Notes: generated from the letters alone by a model not told the origin. A stretch of DNA of 64,000 nucleotides from Pseudomonas fluorescens (GCF_000968015.1 NZ_LACH01000007.1:1-64000); one strand, 5' to 3'. Shown: positions 1 through 9,491, counted from the stretch's first letter. Numbers and translations: made by a program.

Positions 1-207
1 TCTCTACAGTGAGGGGTGGCTTTTGAGCTCGCCGCAAATTTCAGAAATAACCGTTCGACCTAACCCCTATTCAAAACCAATCTCCCCACAAATGGCATTC
101 CGTCCATTCGTTAGCGTCCTATCTGGAGAACTGCGCTGATCGGAACTAAATTTCATTGAGTGCCAGACAGACACCCCACGCTTCACTAATGAAGGATGGA
201 ATCGGCT

Positions 208-453
208 ATGAGCATTTTTCAACGCATTGTGCTGTTGCTTAAGGTTTTGGTGATGCTGTCCGTTGGCATGTCGGCGGCGTGGGCCGAGTGCGAGGATCAC
301 GGAGAACAGGCTTCAAGCGGGCCGGTGGCGCACACTGCCCAGATGATCGCCAAATCCGAATCGGAGCCCGGTGATGAGGGGCAGGGTGGCAGTGCGGACG
401 ATGACGACTCGACCACCGACGAACCGGACAGCGACGACGAAGCCGGGGCTTAA
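208..453 (+). CDS. Small secreted acidic protein, function unknown
   Basis: This is an 81-residue protein with a hydrophobic N-terminal segment (residues about 5-26) ending in A-W-A, which looks like a Sec signal peptide. The mature part is very acidic, with Asp/Glu-rich runs over the last 30 residues. The start at 208 is preferred over the in-frame ATG at 196, because AAGGA lies about 11 bases upstream of 208 while the 196 ATG almost touches it. A terminator-like hairpin follows the stop. I recognise no family. The acidic tail could bind cations, but that is speculation. It could also be a spurious ORF, although the signal peptide and terminator argue for a real gene. Confidence 0.55.
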   Translation: MSIFQRIVLLLKVLVMLSVGMSAAWAECEDHGEQASSGPVAHTAQMIAKSESEPGDEGQGGSADDDDSTTDEPDSDDEAGA

Positions 454-469
454 ATGACAGGCAAAAGAA

Positions 470-512
470 AACCCCTTCTGACCGATTGATGCGCAATCGA
501 AGCAGAAGGGGT
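470..512 (+). terminator. Hairpin terminator after the small secreted protein
   Basis: An 11-base stem (AACCCCTTCTG pairing with CAGAAGGGGTT) lies just after the stop codon at 453. There is no strong T-run after it, so its efficiency is uncertain. Confidence 0.5.
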
Positions 513-534
513 TACTGAACAGTTCAAATATCCC

Positions 535-651
535 TGTGGGAGCGGGTTTGCTCCGGGCGGCGTTCCGACGAATACGGTGTGTCAGCGAAATGAATATCGA
601 CTGACACTCCCTCTTCGTCGGAACGCCGCCCGGAGCAAGCCCGCTCCCACA
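535..651. repeat. Long inverted repeat (REP-like, 38-bp arms)
   Basis: Two near-perfect arms of 38 bases (535-572 and 614-651) face each other around a 41-base centre that itself contains GTGTCAG/CTGACAC. The outer ends (TGTGGGAGCGGG) resemble Pseudomonas REP sequences, but the inner part (CTCCGGGCGGCGTTCCGACGA) differs from the other REPs in the window. It sits in the gap before the convergent 3' end of dppF and could stabilise or terminate either transcript. Confidence 0.8.
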
Positions 652-655
652 TTTT

Positions 656-1636
656 TTATGCCGCGCCGTCGAGGAATTGCTCGGCGTAGTGGCAAGCCAC
701 CTGGCGGCTGTCGAGCAGGCGCAGGGCCGGCTCTTCGGTGCTACAGCGCTCGGTCGCGTACGGGCAGCGCTTGTGGAAAGCGCAGCCGGACGGCGGGTTC
801 AGCGGGTTGGGCAATTCGCCGACGATCTTGATTTTCGGCTTGTTCGGGTCCGGGTGAATGGTCGGGGTGGCCGACAGCAACGCCTGGGTGTACGGGTGCA
901 GAGGACGCTCGTAGATGTCGTTCTTCGGGCCCATTTCCACCGGGCGACCGAGGTACATCACCATCACGTCATCGGCGACGTGTTGCACCACCGCCAGGTT
1001 GTGGGAGATGAACACGTAAGCGGTATTGAACTCTTGCTGCAAATCCATGAACAGGTTCAGCACCTGCGCCTGGATGGACACGTCCAGCGCCGAGGTCGGT
1101 TCATCCGCTACCAGCACTTTAGGCTGCAACATCATCGCGCGGGCCAGGGCGATCCGCTGGCGCTGACCGCCGGAGAACATGTGCGGATAACGCTGGTAGT
1201 GCTCAGGACGCAAGCCCACCTGCTTCATCATCGCCTGCACTTTCTCGCGACGTTCGGCAGCGGACAGGTTGGTGTTGATCAGCAGCGGCTCGCCGAGCTG
1301 GTCACCGACTTTTTGCCGTGGGTTCAACGACGCGTAAGGGCTCTGGAACACCATCTGCACGTCTTTGCGCAGTTGCTTGCGTTCAGCCTTGTTCGCACCG
1401 GCGACTTCCTGCCCGGCGATTTTCAAGGAGCCGGAGGATGGCTCTTCGATCAGCGTCAGGGCGCGGGCCAGGGTGGATTTGCCGCAGCCCGATTCACCGA
1501 CGACCGCGAGGGTCTTGCCGGCTTCCAGTTCGAACGACACACCGTTCAGGGCGCGAACGGTCGCATGGCCCTTGAACAGGCCACGGGACACTTCGTAGTG
1601 ACGGGTCAGGTCGCGGGCGGTAAGTACGACGGCCAT
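656..1636 (-). CDS. dppF: Dipeptide ABC transporter ATP-binding protein DppF
   Basis: This 326-residue protein is one of the two ATPases that power di/tripeptide import at the inner membrane. Walker A is GESGCGKST (residues 47-55), the signature is FSGGQRQR and Walker B leads into ADEPTSALD. The C-terminal oligopeptide-transporter extension carries the Cys cluster CAFHKRCPYATERC, which in DppD/OppD-type subunits can hold an iron-sulfur cluster. It is the last gene of the dpp operon. Its ATG overlaps the dppD stop codon by one base, implying translational coupling. Length is normal for the family. Confidence 0.93.
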   Translation of the reverse strand: MAVVLTARDLTRHYEVSRGLFKGHATVRALNGVSFELEAGKTLAVVGESGCGKSTLARALTLIEEPSSGSLKIAGQEVAGANKAERKQLRKDVQMVFQSPYASLNPRQKVGDQLGEPLLINTNLSAAERREKVQAMMKQVGLRPEHYQRYPHMFSGGQRQRIALARAMMLQPKVLVADEPTSALDVSIQAQVLNLFMDLQQEFNTAYVFISHNLAVVQHVADDVMVMYLGRPVEMGPKNDIYERPLHPYTQALLSATPTIHPDPNKPKIKIVGELPNPLNPPSGCAFHKRCPYATERCSTEEPALRLLDSRQVACHYAEQFLDGAA

Positions 1637-2604
1637 TACGCCACCTCCTGATTCAGCGGGTAGAAGCAGCGGGCGAGGCTGTTGCTTTTCGGGTCAAGGG
1701 TTGGACGTTGCTGACGGCAGGTCTCCTGCACGTACGGGCAACGCGGCGACAGCAGGCAACCCTGCGGACGGTCATAACGACCGGGAACGATGCCCGGCAG
1801 CGTGGCCAGGCGGGTGGCGCCCAGGCTGTGTTCCGGAATCGCCTTGAGCAGCGCTTCGCTGTACGGGTGCGCCGGAATGTCGAACAGTTGAGGCACCTGA
1901 CCCACTTCGACCGCTTGGCCGGCGTACATCACGCACACGCGCTGAGCGGTTTCGGCCACGACCGCGAGGTCGTGAGTGATCAGCACCAGGCCCATGTTCT
2001 GCTCTTTCTGCAAGGCCAACAGCAGGTCCATGATTTGCGCCTGAATCGTTACGTCCAGTGCAGTGGTCGGTTCGTCGGCGATCAGCAGTTTCGGTTCGCC
2101 GGCAATCGCCATGGCGATCGCAACACGCTGGCTCATACCACCGGACAGTTGATGCGGGTAAGCATCCATACGGCTGGCGGCGCCCGGGATTTCAACTTTT
2201 TCCAGCAGTTCGATGGCGCGTGCACGGGCTTGCTTGCCGGACATTTTCAGGTGCAGGCGCAGCACTTCTTCGATCTGGAAACCGACGGTGTAGCTTGGGT
2301 TCAGCGCGGTCATCGGGTCCTGGAAGACCATGGCCAGGTCTTTGCCGACAATCTGCCGACGCTGACGGTTGCTCAGTTTGAGCATGTTCTTGCCATCGAA
2401 ATTCAGGGCGTCGGCGGTGACGATCCCCGGATGTTCGATCAGGCCCATCAGCGCCATCATGGTCACGGACTTGCCGGAACCCGATTCGCCAACGATGGCC
2501 AGAACTTCGCCCTTGTCCACGGTAATGTCGAGACCGTCGACCACCGGAACGGCGTTCTTGTCGCCGAAGCGAACGTTGAGATTCTTGATTTCTAACAGTG
2601 ACAT
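1636..2604 (-). CDS. dppD: Dipeptide ABC transporter ATP-binding protein DppD
   Basis: This 322-residue ATPase partners DppF. It shows Walker [10 protein letters not shown], signature LSGGMSQR, Walker [13 protein letters not shown] and the C-terminal Cys motif [14 protein letters not shown]. The start at 2604 gives the family N-terminus [14 protein letters not shown] and has a GAGGAG ribosome site 7 bases upstream. The ORF could extend upstream to 2649, but that overlaps dppC and lacks such a site. It lies between dppC and dppF in the same operon. Confidence 0.92.
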   Translation of the reverse strand: MSLLEIKNLNVRFGDKNAVPVVDGLDITVDKGEVLAIVGESGSGKSVTMMALMGLIEHPGIVTADALNFDGKNMLKLSNRQRRQIVGKDLAMVFQDPMTALNPSYTVGFQIEEVLRLHLKMSGKQARARAIELLEKVEIPGAASRMDAYPHQLSGGMSQRVAIAMAIAGEPKLLIADEPTTALDVTIQAQIMDLLLALQKEQNMGLVLITHDLAVVAETAQRVCVMYAGQAVEVGQVPQLFDIPAHPYSEALLKAIPEHSLGATRLATLPGIVPGRYDRPQGCLLSPRCPYVQETCRQQRPTLDPKSNSLARCFYPLNQEVA

Positions 2605-2614
2605 TTGAATCTCC

Positions 2615-3532
2615 TCAGGCGGCGTTCTTGAGTTTCGGGTCCAGCGCATCGCGCAGGCCGTCGCCCATCAAGTTGATTGCCAGCACGCTGAGCAAAATGG
2701 TCAAACCAGGCAGACTTACCACCCACCAGGCGCGTTCGATGTAGTCGCGAGCCGAAGCCAGCATGGTGCCCCACTCAGGGGTTGGCGGTTGTACGCCAAG
2801 GCCGAGGAAGCCCAGTGCCGCAGCATCGAGAATCGCCGAGGAGAAGCTCAAGGTGGCCTGAACGATCAGCGGCGCCATGCAGTTAGGCAGCACGGTGACG
2901 AACATCAGGCGTGGCAGACCGGCACCGGCCAGGCGCGCGGCGGTCACGTAGTCGCGGTTCAATTCGCCCATTACCGCGGCGCGGGTCAGACGAACGTAGG
3001 ACGGCAACGAAACCACGGCGATGGCAATAATGGTGTTGATCAGGCCAGGGCCGAGGATGGCGACAATCGCCACGGCCAGCAGCAGGGACGGCAGGGCCAG
3101 CATGATGTCCATCAGACGCATGATGGTCGGGCCGAGCAAGCGCGGGAAGAACCCGGCGAACAGACCCAACAGGATGCCCGGAATCAGCGACATCACCACC
3201 GACGACAAGCCGATCAGCAGGGACAGGCGCGAACCATGGATCAGCCGTGACAGCAGGTCGCGACCCAGTTCATCGGTGCCGAGCAAGAACTGGAGTTGCC
3301 CACCTTCCAGCCAGGACGGCGGGGTCAGCAGGAAATCGCGGTACTGCTCGCTCGGGTTATGCGGTGCCACCCAAGGGGCGAACAGGGCGCAGAAAATCAC
3401 CAGCAGCATGAACATCAGGCCGGCGACGGCGCCTTTGTTCTTGGAGAACGCTTGCCAGAATTCTTTGTAAGGGGACGGATACAGCAGGCTTTGATCGACT
3501 GCTACCGCTGGAATTGAAGTGGTCATGGTCAT
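2615..3532 (-). CDS. dppC: Dipeptide ABC transporter permease DppC
   Basis: This is the second inner-membrane permease of the peptide importer, about 305 residues. The N-terminal OppC-type segment ([20 protein letters not shown]) precedes the first transmembrane helix, followed by the BPD permease core. The EAA-loop region reads [21 protein letters not shown]. The start at 3532 ([10 protein letters not shown]) is chosen because it lies just after the dppB stop. The longer ORF start at 3571 would overlap dppB by about 30 bases. The ribosome site is weak, so translation may be coupled to dppB. Confidence 0.9.
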   Translation of the reverse strand: MTMTTSIPAVAVDQSLLYPSPYKEFWQAFSKNKGAVAGLMFMLLVIFCALFAPWVAPHNPSEQYRDFLLTPPSWLEGGQLQFLLGTDELGRDLLSRLIHGSRLSLLIGLSSVVMSLIPGILLGLFAGFFPRLLGPTIMRLMDIMLALPSLLLAVAIVAILGPGLINTIIAIAVVSLPSYVRLTRAAVMGELNRDYVTAARLAGAGLPRLMFVTVLPNCMAPLIVQATLSFSSAILDAAALGFLGLGVQPPTPEWGTMLASARDYIERAWWVVSLPGLTILLSVLAINLMGDGLRDALDPKLKNAA

Positions 3533-3539
3533 AATGATC

Positions 3540-4550
3540 TCAGCGCTGGTGACGAATGCGTGGGTTGGCAAAGCCGTAGAGGATGTCCACCACGAAGTTG
3601 ACCAGAATCACCAGGCAGGCGATTAACAGGATGCCGTTTTGCACCACGGGATAGTCCCGTGCGCCAATGGCTTCAATCAGCCATTTGCCGATGCCGGGCC
3701 AGGAGAAGATGGTTTCGGTCAAGACCGCACCGGCCAGCAATGTGCCGACTTGCAGGCCAACCACGGTCAGTACCGGGATCAGCGCGTTACGCAGGCCGTG
3801 AACAAACACCACGCGCGACGGCGACAGGCCTTTGGCGCGGGCGGTACGGATGTAGTCTTCACGCAGCACTTCGAGCATCGAAGAGCGGGTCATCCGCGCG
3901 ATCACTGCCAGCGGGATGGTGCCGAGCACAATGGCCGGCAGGATCAGGTGATGCAGGGCATCGAAGAACGCACCGACGTCATCGGCCAGCAGCGTGTCGA
4001 TGAGCATGAAACCGGTCCGCGGCTCGATGTCATAGAGCAGGTCGATCCGCCCGGAAACCGGGGTCCAGCCCAGGGACACCGAGAAGAACATGATCAGGAT
4101 CAGGCCCCACCAGAAGATCGGCATCGAGTATCCCGCCAGGGAGACGCCCATCACCCCATGGTCGAACAGGGATCCTCGCTTGAGTGCCGCGATCACCCCG
4201 GCCAGAAGGCCCAGGATGCCGGCGAACAGCAGGGCGGCCATGGACAGTTCCAGGGTCGCGGGGAATAGAGAAGTGAATTCGCTCCAGACACTTTCACGGG
4301 TACGCAGGGATTCGCCGAGATCGCCGTGGGCCAGTTTGCCAACGTAATCCAGGTATTGGGCATACAGGGGTTTGTTCAGACCTAGGCGTTCCATTGCCTG
4401 AGCGTGCATTTCGGGGTCGACTCGACGTTCGCCCATCATTACTTCCACGGGGTCGCCTGGAATCATGCGAATCAACGCGAAAGTCAGCAAGGTGATGCCG
4501 AAGAACGTGGGGATCAATAACCCCAATCGGCGGGCAATAAAACTAAACAT
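3540..4550 (-). CDS. dppB: Dipeptide ABC transporter permease DppB
   Basis: This 336-residue permease begins MFSFIARRLGLLIPTFFGIT, the typical DppB/OppB N-terminal helix, and carries the EAA-loop DYIRTARAKGLSPSRVVFVH. It forms the translocation pathway with DppC in the inner membrane. It follows the binding-protein gene after a 72-base gap that holds a strong stem-loop, an arrangement that commonly lets the binding protein be made in excess over the permease. Confidence 0.93.
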   Translation of the reverse strand: MFSFIARRLGLLIPTFFGITLLTFALIRMIPGDPVEVMMGERRVDPEMHAQAMERLGLNKPLYAQYLDYVGKLAHGDLGESLRTRESVWSEFTSLFPATLELSMAALLFAGILGLLAGVIAALKRGSLFDHGVMGVSLAGYSMPIFWWGLILIMFFSVSLGWTPVSGRIDLLYDIEPRTGFMLIDTLLADDVGAFFDALHHLILPAIVLGTIPLAVIARMTRSSMLEVLREDYIRTARAKGLSPSRVVFVHGLRNALIPVLTVVGLQVGTLLAGAVLTETIFSWPGIGKWLIEAIGARDYPVVQNGILLIACLVILVNFVVDILYGFANPRIRHQR

Positions 4551-4584
4551 CTTGTGTGGTACCTCATCAGCCGGTTAGGCGTGC

Positions 4585-4611
4585 CCGGCATTCCTGGGTC
4601 AGGAATGCCGG
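4585..4611 (-). terminator. Perfect stem-loop between binding-protein gene and dppB
   Basis: A perfect 12-bp stem (CCGGCATTCCTG / CAGGAATGCCGG) with a 3-base loop lies in the short gap between the dppA-type gene and dppB. There is no T-run in the transcribed direction, so it is better read as an mRNA-stabilising or partial-termination element than as a full terminator. Confidence 0.6.
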
Positions 4612-4622
4612 TAGTTTCTTAT

Positions 4623-6218
4623 CTACTTCACCTGGGTGGTGGCGAAGTTATTAGTGGTGAGCGGGCTAATGTGATAGCCCTCTACGTTGTTGCGCATTGC
4701 GGTGAACATACGGGTGTGCGCCATGCTGATCCATGGCTGGTCCTGATTGAAAATCTCCTGGGCTTGCTCATAGAGCGCTGCGCGTTCCGCCGGGTTGACT
4801 TTAGCCCTGGCTTCATCGATCAGCGCCTGGAACTTCTCGTTGCACCAACGTGCGTAGTTTTCGCCGTTTTTGGCGGCCTCGCAACTGAGCATAGGCGTCA
4901 GGAAGTTATCCGGGTCGCCGTTATCGCCCGCCCATCCGGCAGACACCATGTCGTGCTCGCCGTTTTTCGCACGTTTGAGCATTTCGCCCCATTCCATGAC
5001 GCGAATATCGACCTTGATCCCGACCTTGGCCAGGTCAGCCTGCATCATCTGCGCGCCGAGCATCGGGTTCGGGTTGGTTGGACCGCCGCCGTTACGGGTG
5101 AACAGGGTGAACGTGGTGCCATCCGGCACGCCAGCTTCCTTGAGCAAGGCGCGAGCCTTGTCCAGATCACGCGGCGGATTCTTCAGGTCGTGGTTGTAGC
5201 CCAGCAGGGTGTCCGGGTACGGATTGACCGCCACGGTCGCATTGCCTTTGCCAAACAGCGCGTTGACGTAGGCGGCCTTGTCGAAGGCGATATCGATGGC
5301 TTTACGTACGCGCACATCGCTCATGTATTTGTGCGAGGTGTTCATGGCGATGTACGAAACGGTCATCGCGTTCAGTTCGTCGACACTCAGTTTGGCGTCT
5401 TTCTTGATGCTCGGGATGTCATCCGGTTTCGGATACAGCGCAATCTGGCACTCGTTGGCTTTCAGTTTTTGCAGGCGCACGTTGTTGTCTGTGGCGATGG
5501 CGAGGATCAGCGAATCAGCCGGTGGCTTGCCACGGAAGTAATCCGGGTTGGCCTTGAAGCGGACTTGAGCGTCCTTGTTGTAACGCTGGAATACGAACGG
5601 GCCGGTGCCGACAGGCTTGTTGTTCAGGTCGCCGGTCTTGTTGGCCTTGAGCAACTGGTCGGCATACTCGGCGGAGTAGATCGAGGAGAAGGCCATGGCG
5701 ATGTCGGCCAGGAACGGCGCTTCCCGGCGGGTCAGGGTGAAGGTGACCGTGTTGTCGTCGATCTTCTCGACACTTTTGAGCAGTTCCTTGAAGCCCATGC
5801 TTTCAAAGTACGGGAAACCTACGCTCGAGAGTTTGTGCCACGGGTGATTCGGGTCCAGCTGACGCTGGAAGCTCCAGACCACGTCGTCGGCGTTCATGTC
5901 GCGGGTCGGCTTGAAGTATTCGGTGGTGTGGAACTTGATGCCTTTGCGCAGGTGGAACGTGTAGGTCAGACCGTCTTCGCTGATGTCCCAGGAATCGGCC
6001 AGTGCCGGAATCACTTCAGTGGTGCCGGGCTTGAAGTCCGCCAGACGATTGAAGATGGTTTCGGCCACCGCATCGGCTGTGACTGCAGTCGTGTACTGGA
6101 CCATATCGAAGCCTTCCGGACTGGCTTCGGTGCAGACCACCAGGGGTTTGGCCGAGACGCCAACAGCGACACTCAGCAACGCGGCCGCGATGGCCGCACG
6201 TAGGGGAAGCATTTTCAT
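4623..6218 (-). CDS. dppA: Periplasmic peptide-binding protein, DppA family (copy adjacent to dppB)
   Basis: This SBP_bac_5-family protein of about 531 residues captures peptides in the periplasm and delivers them to DppBC. It has a signal peptide (MKMLPLRAAIAAALLSVAVGVSA) and mature start KPLVVCTEASPEGFD, the typical DppA opening. Other family stretches include ALADSWDISEDGLTYTFHL and GTGPFVFQRYNKDAQVRF. The ATG at 6218 has AGGG seven bases upstream and is preferred to the TTG at 6221. It lies directly 5' of dppB, so it is probably the principal receptor of this transporter. The ligand cannot be read from sequence. Confidence 0.9.
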   Translation of the reverse strand: MKMLPLRAAIAAALLSVAVGVSAKPLVVCTEASPEGFDMVQYTTAVTADAVAETIFNRLADFKPGTTEVIPALADSWDISEDGLTYTFHLRKGIKFHTTEYFKPTRDMNADDVVWSFQRQLDPNHPWHKLSSVGFPYFESMGFKELLKSVEKIDDNTVTFTLTRREAPFLADIAMAFSSIYSAEYADQLLKANKTGDLNNKPVGTGPFVFQRYNKDAQVRFKANPDYFRGKPPADSLILAIATDNNVRLQKLKANECQIALYPKPDDIPSIKKDAKLSVDELNAMTVSYIAMNTSHKYMSDVRVRKAIDIAFDKAAYVNALFGKGNATVAVNPYPDTLLGYNHDLKNPPRDLDKARALLKEAGVPDGTTFTLFTRNGGGPTNPNPMLGAQMMQADLAKVGIKVDIRVMEWGEMLKRAKNGEHDMVSAGWAGDNGDPDNFLTPMLSCEAAKNGENYARWCNEKFQALIDEARAKVNPAERAALYEQAQEIFNQDQPWISMAHTRMFTAMRNNVEGYHISPLTTNNFATTQVK

Positions 6219-6252
6219 CAAAGAACCCTCTGCAATCGGTTGAACTGAAGAA

Positions 6253-6282
6253 AACCAAACGGCCGACTCGTCATGAGTCAGC
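6253..6282 (-). terminator. Terminator after the OprD-family porin gene
   Basis: On the minus strand, GGCTGACTC-ATGAC-GAGTCGGCC is followed by GTTTGGTTTTC. The stem has one G-U pair. It lies 3' of the porin gene and 5' of the binding-protein gene, so the dppABCDF transcript probably has its own promoter. Confidence 0.55.
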
Positions 6283-6297
6283 CGCAGGCGTGCGTTT

Positions 6298-7716
6298 TTA
6301 CAAAATGTTGAACGGGATGGTGGTCACGAGACGGAACTCGTTGAGGCTGCCGTCAGCCTGGTTTTCGCTGGCGCGGTGAGCGGTGTAGGTCGCGCGAACA
6401 GTGGTGGCCTTGAGTGGGCCGCTCTGCACGGCGTACGAAGTACCGATGCCGTATTCGTAATGGTGTTCGCCGTCCATCGTGGTCACGCTGTCGTAGGCGC
6501 CACCTTTGTAGTGAGTACCGTCGATACCCCAGCCGCGAGCCTGATAGATGTTGAACTTCAGGCCTGGCACGCCGTATTCGGCCATGTTCAAGCCGTAGGC
6601 GATCTGGAAGGATTTCTCGTTCGGGCCGTTGAAGTCCGACAGCAGGGAGTTGGCCAGGTAGATGCCGTTGGTTTCGTGCAGGTAGTCGAAGTACTCGTTA
6701 CCGTTCACTTCCTGGTAGGAGAAGGTCAGGCTGTGGGCCTGGTGGGTCAGACCGAACGACAGGGAGTAGGTGTCGTTGTCGATTTCGCCCAACAGCTTTT
6801 TGCCTTCGTCGACGGTTTTGTAGTAGTTCAGGCCGGTGGTCAGGCTCAGTACCGAGCTGTCACCCAATACGTGGCTGGCGCCGAAATAGTACTGGTTCCA
6901 CAAGTCTTCGGCCTGGGTGCCCCACAGGCTGGTGGTCAGGCTAGCGAACGGCTGGTAAGTGATACCAGCGGTATTCACGTGATCGGTTTCTACGACGGTG
7001 TCGGCGTATTCGGAGCGGAATTTACGCTGGCTTTCTTCGGTCCGCGGTGAGTTGCGATCGAAGGTGCCCAGGTCGAACGACAGGTTCTCCAGCTCTTCGC
7101 TGTGGATCGCCACACCTTCGAAGCTCGAAGGCAGTGCACGGTTGCCGATTACATCGACCTGCGGGCTGCTGAAGTTCATGCGGCCGGCGGTCAGGGTGGT
7201 GTTGGAGACACGTGCCTTGACGTTGGCCAGGCCCAGTTTGCTCCACTGACCCTGGGCGTCACCGCCGTCTTTGGTCAGGGTCCGGTTGTTGCCAAGACCA
7301 CCAACGCCGTTCAGTGGTGCGCCACCATTGCCGGAAGCAAGGTCTTTGCGGTCACGGTCCAGGGCGATGGCGTTGTAAGCAGCGACTTCAGTGCTGAAGC
7401 CGACAGTACCCTCGGTGAAGCCCGAGTTGTACTTGATGATGGTGCCCTGGACCCAGTTGATACGACGATCCGTTTCGGTCGATACACCGTTCTTGTTGTA
7501 CTTGAAATGGGCGCCACGTTTCAGTTGCTCGTTGGCATACCAGTTACGCGTGCTCCCGGTGATCGATTGGCCTTCGACAAAGCCAGTGGCTTCACTCTGG
7601 GCACTTTTCTCTTTCACGGTAACCGGGGTGTACGCCTGGCTTTGGGTTTCTGCGTACGCCGAGGCGGTTACGCTGCTGATGGCCAGGGCCAATAACGCGG
7701 TGCTGCTCAGTTTCAT
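6298..7716 (-). CDS. opdP: OprD-family outer-membrane porin, OpdP-like
   Basis: This 472-residue beta-barrel begins with a signal peptide (MKLSSTALLALAISSVTASAYA). It carries OprD landmarks: FVEGQSITGSTRNWYANEQ near the N-terminus, FKYNKNGVSTETDRRINWVQG, and the C-terminal region with LKFNIYQARGWGIDG. It ends in a hydrophobic beta-strand (TTIPFNIL). OprD porins pass basic amino acids and small peptides across the outer membrane. In P. aeruginosa the porin in this locus is OpdP (PA4501), linked to Gly-Glu and carbapenem uptake, so the symbol rests on synteny and family. AAGGAG precedes the start. Confidence 0.82.
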   Translation of the reverse strand: MKLSSTALLALAISSVTASAYAETQSQAYTPVTVKEKSAQSEATGFVEGQSITGSTRNWYANEQLKRGAHFKYNKNGVSTETDRRINWVQGTIIKYNSGFTEGTVGFSTEVAAYNAIALDRDRKDLASGNGGAPLNGVGGLGNNRTLTKDGGDAQGQWSKLGLANVKARVSNTTLTAGRMNFSSPQVDVIGNRALPSSFEGVAIHSEELENLSFDLGTFDRNSPRTEESQRKFRSEYADTVVETDHVNTAGITYQPFASLTTSLWGTQAEDLWNQYYFGASHVLGDSSVLSLTTGLNYYKTVDEGKKLLGEIDNDTYSLSFGLTHQAHSLTFSYQEVNGNEYFDYLHETNGIYLANSLLSDFNGPNEKSFQIAYGLNMAEYGVPGLKFNIYQARGWGIDGTHYKGGAYDSVTTMDGEHHYEYGIGTSYAVQSGPLKATTVRATYTAHRASENQADGSLNEFRLVTTIPFNIL

Positions 7717-7889
7717 GGGGTGAAGCTCCTTTCTTTCTTTTTTTAATGCCGGTCTTTTTTGGTGATCCGGCTATTTGGTTTCGAACTCACACAAGGCATC
7801 GCAAACGTTTGCTGTAGGCCGGATTGACGAATTACGGCAATACGCTTGCGTGAGGGCGGAATCCGCCCCCAGCGTTTTTGGCTAATCGG

Positions 7890-9491
7890 TTATTTTTCTA
7901 TGCTGACGCCCGAGAACACGTTACGACCGAAAGGACTCACCTTGAATCCTTCGATTTTGGCGCTCAACGGCTGGTTAACCGTCGAGTGGGCGACTGGCGT
8001 AATCGGCACCTGCTGCTTGAGGTACTGCTGCGCCTGTTTGTAAAGCACGGTGCGCTGGTCGCGGTCGGTAACGACCTTGGCCTGCTTGATCAGCTTGTCG
8101 TAAGCCGGATCGCACCACATGGAGTAGTTGTTGCCGCCAATGGCGTCGCAGCTGTAAAGCGTGCCGAGCCAGTTGTCCGGGTCCCCATTGTCACCGGTCC
8201 AGCCAATCAGGCTGATGTCGTGCTCGCCATTCTTGGTGCGCTTGATGTACTCGCCCCATTCGTAGCTGACGATCTTCACTTTGAGGCCGATCTTCGCCCA
8301 GTCAGCCTGGAGCATTTCGGCCATCAATTTGGCGTTGGGGTTATACGGGCGCTGTACCGGCATGGCCCAGAGGGTAATTTCAGTACCTTCCTTCACGCCG
8401 GCAGCCTTGAGCAATTCCTTGGCTTTTTCCGGGTTGTAGGCGGCGTCTTTAAGGGTCTCGTCGTAGGACCATTGGCTCGGCGGCATGGCGTTGACCGCCA
8501 GTTGACCGGCACCTTGATAGACGGCGTTGAGAATGCCCTGCTTGTTCACCGCCATGTCCAGCGCCTGGCGCACTTCGAGCTGGTCGAAAGGCTTGTGGCG
8601 CACGTTGTAGGCGATGTAGCCGAGGTTGAAACCGGGCTTCTCGATGAGCTTGAGTGTTGGGTCGTTTTTCAGCGCGGTCACGTCGGCAGGGCGCGGGTGC
8701 AGGGTGATCTGGCACTCGTTGGCCTTGAGCTTCTGCACCCGCACCGAGGCATCGGTGTTGATGGCGAAAATCAGGTTCTCAAGCTTGACCCGGCTCGGGT
8801 CCCAGTACTGCTTGTTGCCGGTGTAACGGATGTTGGAATCTTTCTGGTAACTCTTGAACACGAACGGCCCGGTGCCGATCGGCTTCTGGTTGATGTCGCT
8901 CGGCTTGCCTTCGGCCAGCAGTTTGTCGGCGTATTCGGCGGACAGGATGGCGGCGAAGCTCATGGCGATGTTCTGGATGAACGCGGCGTCCACGCTGTTG
9001 AGCGTCATGACCACGGTCAGCGGCCCGGTCTTCTCGACCTTGGCGATGTTCTTGTTCAGGCTCATCCCGTTGAAATACGGGAACTCGGTCGGATAAGCCT
9101 TACGGAAAGGTTGCTGTGGATCGAGCATGCGATTGAACGTGAACAGCACGTCATCGGCGTTGAAATCACGGGTCGGCGTGAAGTACTTGGTGGTGTGAAA
9201 TTTCACCCCTTCGCGCAGGTGGAAAGTGTACTTGAGACCGTCCTCGGAAATATCCCAGCGTGTGGCCAGGCCAGGTACGACGTTGGTGGCGCCTTTTTCG
9301 AACTCTGCCAGTCGGTTGTACAACGGCTCGGCGGCGTCATTGTCGGTCGCGGTCGTGTACTGCGCGGTGTCGAAGCCAGCAGGGCTGCCTTCGGAGCAGA
9401 ACACCAGGCTGTTGTTGGCGGCCTGGCTGATAGAAGTGGCGGCCAACAGGCCGGTGCCCAGCAATGCGGATAAAACCAAGGTATGGCGCAT
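7890..9491 (-). CDS. Periplasmic peptide-binding protein, DppA family (second copy)
   Basis: This 533-residue SBP_bac_5 receptor has a signal peptide (MRHTLVLSALLGTGLLAATSISQA) and mature start ANNSLVFCSEGSPAGFD. It is closer to the third copy (9799-11424) than to the dppB-adjacent copy: both share TGPFVFKSYQKDSNIRYTGN and VNAMPPxQWSYD. A GAAGGGAG site precedes the ATG. In P. aeruginosa the equivalent locus holds several dppA paralogues sharing one DppBCDF, which widens the peptide range. The same role is inferred here. Confidence 0.87.
   Translation of the reverse strand: MRHTLVLSALLGTGLLAATSISQAANNSLVFCSEGSPAGFDTAQYTTATDNDAAEPLYNRLAEFEKGATNVVPGLATRWDISEDGLKYTFHLREGVKFHTTKYFTPTRDFNADDVLFTFNRMLDPQQPFRKAYPTEFPYFNGMSLNKNIAKVEKTGPLTVVMTLNSVDAAFIQNIAMSFAAILSAEYADKLLAEGKPSDINQKPIGTGPFVFKSYQKDSNIRYTGNKQYWDPSRVKLENLIFAINTDASVRVQKLKANECQITLHPRPADVTALKNDPTLKLIEKPGFNLGYIAYNVRHKPFDQLEVRQALDMAVNKQGILNAVYQGAGQLAVNAMPPSQWSYDETLKDAAYNPEKAKELLKAAGVKEGTEITLWAMPVQRPYNPNAKLMAEMLQADWAKIGLKVKIVSYEWGEYIKRTKNGEHDISLIGWTGDNGDPDNWLGTLYSCDAIGGNNYSMWCDPAYDKLIKQAKVVTDRDQRTVLYKQAQQYLKQQVPITPVAHSTVNQPLSAKIEGFKVSPFGRNVFSGVSIEK

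Noticed and set aside
4554..6203. Long plus-strand ORF (about 549 codons) opposite the dppA-type gene
   Set aside because: It is the antisense frame of a clear binding-protein gene in high-GC DNA, with Val/His/Gln/Arg-rich composition and no recognisable motif. Similar mirror ORFs lie opposite the other two receptor genes.
7853..7868. GGGCGG-AA-TCCGCCC hairpin between the second receptor and the porin gene
   Set aside because: The stem is short and no T-run follows on the transcribed (minus) strand, so I do not call it a terminator.
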